This document shows, one piece after another, positions 56,165 through 64,000 of a DNA stretch of 64,000 bases. The DNA comes from Nematostella vectensis (lineage: Eukaryota > Cnidaria > Anthozoa > Actiniaria > Edwardsiidae). The position numbers and the translations under genes were made by a program. Where the stretch lies: positions 9,996,188-10,060,187 of the forward strand of contig NC_064048.1 of assembly GCF_932526225.1 (NCBI RefSeq), given 5' to 3'. Positions within the stretch are counted from its first letter, which is position 1. Each line of letters opens with the position of its first letter. Below the pieces are notes generated by a model that was given only the letters and a program-made list of their open reading frames with translations, searched no databases and had not been told where the DNA came from.

Positions 56165-57150
56165 TCTTGCCCGAGGATCGAACCTGCTCAGATTACATGA
56201 AATAAAAAATAGACCATACTCTCAGACATACGCTGAAACCCTGTATGGCATAAAAGCTTTACGGATGTCCCAGCAGCGCTATCTAGCGAACTGTACAATG
56301 TGTAGTTCCAGAAAATATCCCCCCCCTCCCCCCTATTGAGGGGGTCGGGGGTATGACCCCCACCCCTCTGGAATTTCCAACCCCTTGGAAAAAATAAATA
56401 CATTAGTAACTGTTAAGGAAAAAGGGCATTTTACCCCCCCCCCCCCCCCCTCCCGTCTGGAATTTCCTGGGCGTTTGAACCCCCCACCCCCCGGAATTTC
56501 AACAGCAACAGCCAACCAACAGCCGCAGGCCGACGCATGCAATGCGTTGCCGACATGGTGACTTTTGATTGCATAAACATAGCGTAAAATATATATTATT
56601 ACTATATTTTCTTGTACTGAAAATGATATGGATAAATAGGCCTCCATTATGCACAGAGTGAGTATTCGGTTCTGAAGACTTACGTTTCTGACGAACCAGA
56701 CCCTCCGGAATTTTTGCTTTGGACGATTACCCCTCACCACCCCATCCCCTCAATGGGGGGGGGGGGGGGGGGTAATGGATATTTTCTTGAACAAAACAAT
56801 ACAGAGTAACCTGAGGTACCCGCGCATTGATAGTGGGGAGGCATCATCTGTCTTCGCGCGTACTACTACTTCCGGTCTCCGCGTACTACTACTTCCGGTC
56901 TCCGCTTACTACTACTTCCGGTCTCCGCGTACTACTACTTCCGGTCTCCGCGTACTACTACTGCCGGTCTCCGCGTACGAACGATGTTTCTTTCATGAAA
57001 TGATGAATAGTTTATTACAAATACAGCCTATCTTTCTGACCTTCAGAACCGAGGGGCTGGGGGCACCCAAAATTGAAATTCCAGAGGGGTGGGGTCATAC
57101 CTCCGACCTCCTCAATAGGGGGGATGGATATTTTCTGAACCAACTATGTA
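56165..57150. repeat. Dispersed repeat split by a C/G-rich foldback insertion
   Basis: The repeat seen intact at 44815-45020 is here broken after CTATCTAGCGAACTGTACAA (about 56299) and resumes at GTAACCTGAGGTACCCGCGC (about 56806). The ~500-bp insert has inverted ends (TTCCAGAAAATATCC near 56306; GGATATTTTCTTGAA near 56778-56792), with a C run at 56433-56450 and a G run at 56755-56772. A further end of the same type lies at 57062-57146. Confidence 0.75.
56855..56975. repeat. 23-bp tandem repeat
   Basis: Five copies of TACTACTACTTCCGGTCTCC with CGCG spacers, next to the dispersed repeat above. Confidence 0.9.
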
Positions 57151-58145
57151 AAGAATTGTTCCTTCAGAAGAAATGCGAATCTAATAATAATATTCAGGTA
57201 GACAGTATTACACAAGTAGATTGTCTTTAAATTTTAGGAGTTACCTCCCAGAGTATCTGTGGATTTACTGAACATGTGAGAAATAAGCAAACAGATGCGT
57301 GTTTGTGCTAGAAGTCTAAGGAAAGAAGGATATAACAAGGCAGATATATATCATCTGTTTACTGCGCGATCATCCCCCCTTGGCCGGCCAAAAGTGCGTC
57401 ATTTCTTATCAAGGAATCTCCAAATGCCATCCCTTTTTCCATATGATACCTATGACTGCGCACCCACTCTCGGCCAATCCTGGGCAGCCTGAGCTAATCA
57501 TTGTACAAAATTTTTAGCGTCGGTGGTATGTTACAAGCGCATTTACATATCGTACGAGATAGATATACATTAGAATTAAAAATAAAATGTCCTTTTCCAG
57601 GATAATGTGAGATTGCTTTTTATGAAGGGCATTATATTAATTTATTTCTTGAATAGCTTGCAAGGAGTTTTGAAATGGTGCCTTTTTAATTTTTGAGAAA
57701 GAAACTGCTGACTATCTTGCTGTAGAAAATCCTGTCCACAAATCCTGGTTCCATTCCTGATTTTAGTCATTCTCGCTATCGTGAGTCATGATCCATATTC
57801 GTCTCGCATTCGGCGCATTTCCGCGGTTCGGTGCATCTTCGGCGGAGCGAAGCACACCACATTTGCATATCCACGAAATCAATTTTCGATTTTTTTATTT
57901 CCTTTTTTTTAGGTCAAGTGAAAAACTTAATGGAGCTTATATTTTCCTTGCCTTGATATTTTCGCTACGCAGGTAATCAATTTTTTTAATATGTCTATCG
58001 CGATATTTACATCGCGTGACCTCATTCCAAAAATATCTTGTCCCCTCCCCCCTGAGTGCATGCTCTTGTTGTATCACGTGCTCACGTTTCGCAAAGAAAG
58101 GGTTCCGTCTTCTATTCTACGAGACTCAACCGAAAAACTCGCAAA

Positions 58146-61100
58146 ATGCCGCTTCTTTTGGAACACTGTGGAATGAACCTGCGGTCGGCCTCGATCACCA
58201 TAGCTATCTTATCGATGGTGAGATCAAAGCTGGTGTTTCCCCTTGCTCGTATTTGTTTGTTATGTCAAATCAAGTTTCTGATGTTTTGCTATGTTTTTAC
58301 AGATCGATCTGAACTAACAATCATTAATTTTACTGATTTATGATTAATTATTTCTGTAAATAGTTAGAATTATAAGGATGAGCTGCTATGGTTTTAGGCA
58401 TTTGGTGTCTGTAAAATCGTCAGAAACTGACATTCAAAAGTATTTCCTTTTATTCAAAATGAAACACACGTTATTCCCTTGTCCGTGGTTTACACAGGGG
58501 GGGGGGGGGGGGAGGGTGCATGCAACTTGCGTGACAGTGATACCCCCCCCCCCCCAACTCTAGCAAATTCCGGGTATGTGGTCGCTTAGATGCTTTTGTG
58601 GTTATAATTATTTTTTTCATCTAGCTGTGATGTTCATTGAAGGACAATGTTTATTTGAAAGTTAATTTATTACCTCATACCTGCATATAAAAATTGTTGC
58701 AATACAATATCTGGAAAACCAGTACTTTGTTCCGATCAATAATTATGTTGGCAATATTTGTTCTTACTATGTCAGCCCATTAAATTCTAAGGAAAAAGAG
58801 AAAATCTATAAAAACTGAAGACCTGGTGTCATTTTGTGTGCGTCAGTCAAAAAAACTTGGGCGTGAAAGGGTTAAACAACATGGCAGAAATTGTCTGTTG
58901 TTTTGTTTGGGTATAGGAAAAAAATTTGTGGCTCAATGTTTTCTCAAATATTAAAAAAAAAAAACTTTCTGTGAGCAGGAGTAGATGAATGGTATACTTT
59001 ACTATAAGTCACATTTTTCTTCAAATTACGTTCATCTACTATTAGTGTCCATTCAGCTATTTGGTGTTTAAGAAAGAGTTTGAAGATCAGATATTTTTCT
59101 TGGAGAATTCAGGATCAGATATTTTTTGTTGTTTAAATCCCAGGTATTTTCATAGGTAAGAAATTTCATAAGAATCCTCCAAGCCCATTGGCAGCCAGCA
59201 ATACAAGGTTTTTTATTAGTTCTCTATTATTGTTTATCAGTTTTTTACAGGTTATCGTGTCATCAAGGATGCTGTGATGATTGTAGCTTTGAAGGATATT
59301 GAAGATGATGCCAAGCAATCATCAGAAGATCTTCCCCGCCATGCCATACCTAGTAAGTAACAGCAGTTGTTCAACCATAAATTGCTGAACTGTAGAATAG
59401 GAGAAAGAGTTATGAATAAGCGTGATGCCACAATATGGTGATGGAGTTCTTAAATGGTGATGTGGTTTGGTAAATCACATATGACTCTCAAATTTGGTGG
59501 AGTGATTTAAATATGATAAATAACTCATGGCTCTTTTGCTTAGCCTTACTACAGGTCTTATATATGGGGATCTCCGTGGCGGGACTCATGTGCATTTGCA
59601 GTTTCTTGCTCCTGATGGGAACATGGAAGGTTTGTTTAATTAGACCATTTTACCCTTTTCCAAGCAAACATCTGCATTTGTTTATATTTGTATAATAGAT
59701 TCTACAATAGGGGACTTGTACTAAGAGAACATCACACCAGAGAATGACGAAAAAATTAAATCTTGAAATAAAGCTAAACCATTACTGGCTTTTTTCATAA
59801 GCGCTGAGTAAGTTGCTTTTTGTTGCTGTATTTTTGCCAATAAAAACCTGAGCGCATGCTAGTTTACCACCCAAACAGTCACATGATCTCTTAGCGCAAG
59901 TCCCCTATTAGTTGTAATGGTAATATCATGGTATATGGTGATTTTACAGTGGTATATAGACTTCGATCAAAGCCACGGATGTAGCAGGGGGTGGGGCATT
60001 TGGGGCATGTGCCCCCCTCCCCCCAATATTGTAAAAAATGATAAGGAAATGACCAATAGAGGCGTAGCTGTGCCCCCCAATATTTTCTTAATGTTTCTGT
60101 ATTTACCCTCCCCCCCCCCAATCTGACGTGGCCTGATATATATTGTTTAATGATAGATGGTGTTGAAATAAAGTGACATGGTTTTCATATTGTGCTTAGT
60201 TATAATGATTGTAATGATAATGTTGAAATGGTGGAAATGGTACTTTAGATGGCATCAATAATTTGATAGGGTAATGTATTATATATAAAGTGATTGTGGT
60301 TGCTTTGGGGAAGTGTTGAAATGATGATGGTGATGATAATGATCGCATGCCCTTCATCATATATCCCAGGGGAAGTACATGATGATATTGATGATTGGTG
60401 AAGGCAAATAATTTTTCTTCTTTGTTTTAAGAAAATTTATCTTCTGGTGTACATCTGGATCCCTGTGTCTGTGATCTACATCCTTGTCGACTTGTCTGTT
60501 ATTATCTACCTAGGTGTCACTTATGTTGATGTAGGTATTCAAAAAAGGGTGGAGGAAATGGGGTAGGGGTAGAGGCCTAGCCTGGGCATATGTATAATGG
60601 TTACTTAACAGTTACTTTTTTAGATTCGACCAAGCTCATTCATATGGATATTTCAAATCAAAATTGATTATTAATATTTTACAGACCAAGAACCAGGATT
60701 TTGAGCGTGGGGGTTCGTTTACTGATAAAGCGGACCATTAAGTAGCTTGTCCTACCTCACAATGGTACTTTTTAATTTTCCTTAATTAGAACGGACCTTC
60801 CAGTTGAGTGGGGGGGGGGGGGGGTCTCTCAAACCACCTGAACCCCCTCTGGCTACATGCCTGTTTTATTCATAATTTTTTGATTTCATGTTTTTATTTT
60901 AATTCTTTATTTCTTATGCTGTGTTTGCTTTCCTTTAGGTATCAACAGTTGCTGTCACCATTGGAATTGCATGTGTTTGGTATGCAGTTCATGTGAGTAT
61001 GGCCTATGGGTGATGCTAGTGTTGATTGGTTATGTTAGCCAGTGGTCATGGTGGTGTGATCAGTGCTATAGCATGGTCATGAAGGACCTTTTAGAACATT

Positions 61101-61816
61101 TACAATGACTGAAGAAAGACGACGCCAGCAAAAAATATTGTACTGCTCGTCTTCACTTTTTTTTCAATGTGTAGCAAAATATGTTGTGGTGTGGCCATCG
61201 CCCTTTTAATGTCATAAATTTAAAGGTCCCTTATGATATTTGGAAGGCCCTATTAAAAGGGGTTATTGGTTGTTAGCATGGTTGGCTGTTTATGGTAACC
61301 AAAGGTCCTTTTGATGATCAGAGCTGTAGCACTAGCCTGAGAGCCGGCTAAACTATGTGTTTTCAGGGAAATGTTTATTTTTGTTGTAGTTCAGAATATT
61401 CAGTAGTTCCAAAACGAGTAGTGGGGGGGGGCAAGGTTTTTCCAGAAAGAGTAGGCCAGTTTCATATCTCTTATGTTTTTTTCTTATATTTCTTGTTATG
61501 TTTAAGCGAAATATATGTTATATGTGTAAATAGATGGGCTGGGGCTTACTCTTAGACACACCCCTGATAATGTTATAAGGTGATAGTAATGGTGATAATG
61601 ATTTTGAATATATTTTGAACCAAATGATGTGATGATCACGATCATGCTTTTGGTAATATTGAAAACGGTATCGGAGTTTAATGCTTGTCTTTATAATTGT
61701 AGTTATCGTTTCTCTCATAGATCTACTGCATTCTGGTCGTTATTCTTTTCTTCAAGACATCAACTGGGCGATACTTCCCTGGATCAGATTATGAAAACAT
61801 CAACGTCATTACATAA
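58146..61816 (+). CDS. Small four-pass membrane protein, LAPTM-like (6 exons)
   Basis: Exons 58146-58217, 59241-59352, 59544-59629, 60432-60530, 60939-60992 and 61721-61816 agree in phase and encode 172 residues. Two acceptors are ambiguous by eye: nearer AGs at 59250 and 59554 have better pyrimidine tracts, but only TATCAG/TTTTTT and GCTTAG/CCTTAC keep the frame. Hydrophobic segments lie at about 14-31, 64-86, 92-118 and 125-152, with a charged loop (EDDAKQSSED) after the first. The C-terminus has YENI, a YxxΦ-type endocytic/lysosomal sorting signal. Overall layout and the short CxG start resemble LAPTM-type lysosomal proteins, but I do not recognise the family with confidence. The first exon and start codon are the least certain part. 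AATAAA near 62056 could end the mRNA. Confidence 0.7.
58498..58556. repeat. Inverted G-run / C-run pair
   Basis: A G run at about 58498-58512 faces a C run at 58543-58555 across 30 bases, in intron 1 of the four-pass gene. Confidence 0.8.
59706..59909. repeat. Foldback element, AATAGGGGA family, copy 2
   Basis: Opens AATAGGGGACTTGTACTAAG and closes with the inverted CTCTTAGCGCAAGTCCCC then TATT; the interior is alignable by eye to 28388-28662 (CTAAACC, GGCTTTT, GTTGCT blocks). Confidence 0.8.
60180..60350. repeat. GAT/GATAAT-type imperfect microsatellite
   Basis: Scattered GATGATGGTGATGATAATGA-type trinucleotides in intron 3 of the four-pass gene. Confidence 0.6.
60680..60860. repeat. CCAGGATTTTGAGCG / G-run element
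   Basis: ACCAGGATTTTGAGCG, then AACGGACCTTCCAGTTGAGT and a G run at 60810-60823. It matches the element near 25495-25620 in order and spacing. Confidence 0.7.
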
Positions 61817-63108
61817 ACGGCTTTTGCACAAAACACATTTTGGACGACAAATGGCAACCGGAAGTTCAACGTTTTTCTCCATTTTCAAGTCTCCTTTCTA
61901 ATGGCGTAGACCTATATCCTCCATTCCTCGCATCCTCATTGGTTTTATTAGAGGGCTTGCGCTAAGAGATCACGTGACTTTTTAGGTTTCAAACTCGCGC
62001 GCGTTTTGCGAGTTGCAAAATAGAACAAGAAAAAGCAACTGATTTAGCACTAACGAATAAAGCCAGAAAGTTTTTTTTCAAAAAGGGTTTATTTTCACTT
62101 AAACATCTTGTTTTTCGTTCTTCTTTTGCAAGACGGGCTTAGTCAATTCTGTGTTTCTGTGTTTCTGGTTTGAATTTACCACAAAAAAGGTCACGTGATC
62201 TCTGAGCGTAATTCCCTTATTAGTTTTAAACTTCACAAAACGTTTTAAAGTGCGTGTGGAACTGTGAAGGGAAGGAATAGTTGTATAATTAAAACATGAG
62301 GGTGAAAGGGTAGGAATGTATTTTTGGGAGAAGAAGAATGGCTCATTTTTAATGTGACTTTTTTTATAACATTACCAAATGACCAATACCAGGTATTTGA
62401 ATAAGGTTAAGAAATCCTTGGTAAAGGGTTTATTTATTAATTGTTGTCATAATAAAGGTAATCTTTTTCAAGGACATTGCAAATAATAAAATAAAAATCT
62501 TTTTTTTTTAAAGAAAAAGCATGACTTAAAAAATAAAACAGTTTAAAGAATAAGTTAAAACAAGATTAAAATAAACAATTAAGATTGCCTGTTTGTATAA
62601 AAGCCGCCCGACAATGTAATCTCAGCACTGATATTAAAAATGATAAAATTAATGATGATGATGAAAAGTAAAAATAATGATAATAATTATATCGTTTATT
62701 AACCCTCGAAAGAGAAAACGAATTGATTTAACGAATTGGGTTTTTTTCTAGTTTGTAAATGTTTGCTTGTGTGAAAATGTAAACGGTATTTCTGAAAATT
62801 TCATCATAAAAAAACTATAAGCAACTTTCTTTAAGGCGATATTTTAAATGTGTAAAGTTAAAGGGGAATGATATATTTAATCTAGCTGTATTAAAATCGT
62901 AAATAAATGTGTAGAGTGCTATTTATGTGTGATTGATTCATTATCAATACATTTTTTCATAAATAAATTTCCTTTTCCTCGACAAAGGATTTACTTAATA
63001 AGGGAAAAGGGAATTCACAATATGATTCAACGCGCGCAATTTGGCGAAAGCTGTGTTCACTCTCTGTCTTTGATTCCCGCCAAAACCACAGGGATACGTG
63101 ACACTCCG
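61817..63108. other. Downstream intergenic DNA with foldback copy 3
   Basis: Foldback element 61947-62222 of the AATAGGGGA family (GGGCTTGCGCTAAGAGATCA on the left, inverted at TGATCTCTGAGCG on the right), then about 900 bases of AT-rich DNA in which no gene is seen. Confidence 0.6.
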
Positions 63109-63342
63109 TTAACATTTATTTATTTTGATACCTTTCCCGGTACAAAAGAACACAAATCGATAATTCGGAAGTGATGTCGCTGCCATCATAGTCTTGGAGG
63201 TATGCGAACTGAACTGCGCATGCACAGACTTGTGGTGAGCCATGGTGCTGTCTACCGCTGACTTTATGGCTTGGTCCACCTGTGTTTTGTGCTGGGCGAA
63301 TACCGAGTCCGAAACATTTTTTGAGATTTGATGCATGTGATC
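63109..63342 (-). CDS. Probable last coding exon of an unrecognised gene running off the right edge
   Basis: After the acceptor TTATAG (63345-63343) a 78-codon phase-0 frame runs to TAA at 63111-63109. It encodes a His/Lys/Ser/Gln-rich, probably helical stretch (MHQISKNVSDSVFAQHKT, VDQAIKSAVDS) and ends in a Phe/Lys-rich tail. The upstream exons would lie beyond 64000. AATAAA overlaps the stop region on the minus strand. I do not recognise the family. It could also be a chance frame. Confidence 0.4.
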   Translation of the reverse strand, partial: DHMHQISKNVSDSVFAQHKTQVDQAIKSAVDSTMAHHKSVHAQFSSHTSKTMMAATSLPNYRFVFFCTGKGIKINKC

Positions 63343-63429
63343 CTATAAGAGAAGAACGAAAACGTAAAGTGTCTTACGAAACCGCTCCGATGAGTGTTGC
63401 GCAAGGTTTAGTGGATAAGCGCTGGATGG

Positions 63430-63760
63430 CTTTAAATGGTTGGCGGAGCTGAATGCGAACAGGGCAGATACTGACTCAGAAGTAAACAGACGGAGTGATT
63501 GAAAAACGAACTGACAGTGGTTGCAAAGACAGTCGGACTCGAAAGCCCAGAATCAGACAGACGGTCGAATAGACCAACCACCGGACAAACAAGCGGAGGG
63601 AGTGGACGGAAGGACGGATAGGACAGGAACAAACTTATAGAGACGAACAGACGGAGAGACTTACAAGCAGACTGACAGACAGAGTAACAGACACAGAAGG
63701 ACGGACGAATAGTCCAACCGGACGAACAAGCGGATGGGGTGGACAGAGACAGAGTAAAAA
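63430..63760. repeat. GACA/GACGGA-rich degenerate repeat
   Basis: About 330 bases rich in GACAGA, GACGGA and CGGACGAA units. A longer block (CCAACCRCCGGACRAACAAG then CGGAKGG) recurs about 135 bases apart, near 63575 and 63712. No coding signal. Confidence 0.75.
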
Positions 63761-64000
63761 AAATGGCATGAAATTTTCCAATTCTCAATACATAAGCTAA
63801 AGATTCCGCATACAAGGAGTTCCTCTGACCAAAAGCTTAATTCCAAATTTTAAATTTAGAAGATATGAAATTAGCGATATTAGCGAGCAAATTGGCTTAA
63901 TTTCTGATCAGAGCCCGACTTCTCCCTAAAAACGAGGAGAATTCATTTTTTTGAACATTTGAAAATTGCACTTCAAGCCTCATATTTCGAAGACGAATCC

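Larger units (their letters stand above)
54475..58145. other. Divergent intergenic region between the NAALADase and four-pass genes
   Basis: No coding gene is supported. It holds the repeats listed at 56165-57150, purine/pyrimidine-rich stretches at 55080-55330, and AT-rich DNA. Short frames at 55042-55339 and 57295-57976 lack domains. Confidence 0.5.

Overview
The window looks like a gene-dense animal nuclear genome, most likely an anthozoan cnidarian such as a sea anemone (Nematostella-like). That assignment is inference. It rests on the split genes with GT-AG introns, on the conserved metazoan proteins SEC31, GMCL1, ELAV, STYXL1, NUP37, TIGAR and an M28 NAALADase, and on the many short foldback elements, a tRNA-derived SINE and decayed LINEs. 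I saw no bacterial operons, rRNA genes or CRISPR arrays.

Layout. (1) 387-6277 (+): 3' part of SEC31, a COPII coat gene whose 5' part lies outside the window. (2) 9620-14949 (-): complete GMCL1 (germ cell-less), 11 coding exons. (3) 16814-17881 (+): an ELAV/Hu RNA-binding protein with its whole coding region in one exon. (4) 19202-20593 (+): a single-exon rhodanese-DUSP protein of the STYXL1 type with an intact catalytic cysteine. (5) 22464-24569 (-): class A GPCR, 2 coding exons. (6) 25905-29697 (-): complete NUP37, 7 coding exons. (7) 30742-38116 (+): TIGAR-type phosphatase, 5 coding exons, with an inserted 18-residue repeat block. (8) 39610-54474 (-): complete NAALADase / glutamate carboxypeptidase II-like gene, 15 coding exons. 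(9) 58146-61816 (+): small four-pass membrane protein, 6 exons. (10) 63109-63342 (-): probable last exon of a gene running off the right edge. For the genes described as complete, and for the four-pass gene, every exon boundary was placed so that length, phase and splice dinucleotides agree.

The most unusual region is the NAALADase gene. Four of its splice junctions lie inside or against local tandem repeats that copied the exon-intron boundary. The 5' splice site of exon 3 is present three times with a 53-bp period. The 5' splice site of exon 12 is present about 49 times with a 32-bp period, and this array makes up nearly all of intron 12. The 5' splice site of exon 10 abuts a 52-bp array. 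The 3' splice site of the last exon is duplicated with a 61-bp period. Intron 7 also appears to use a GC donor.

The genes do not form a pathway. Two divergent pairs share short upstream regions: GMCL1/ELAV, and NUP37/TIGAR whose start codons are about 1 kb apart. These regions carry ATGGCGG (YY1-like) or TTCCCAGAA (ZNF143-like) motifs. Intergenic DNA and introns hold foldback elements, a pogo-like TA-flanked element, SINE and LINE fragments, simple repeats and many long G or C runs.
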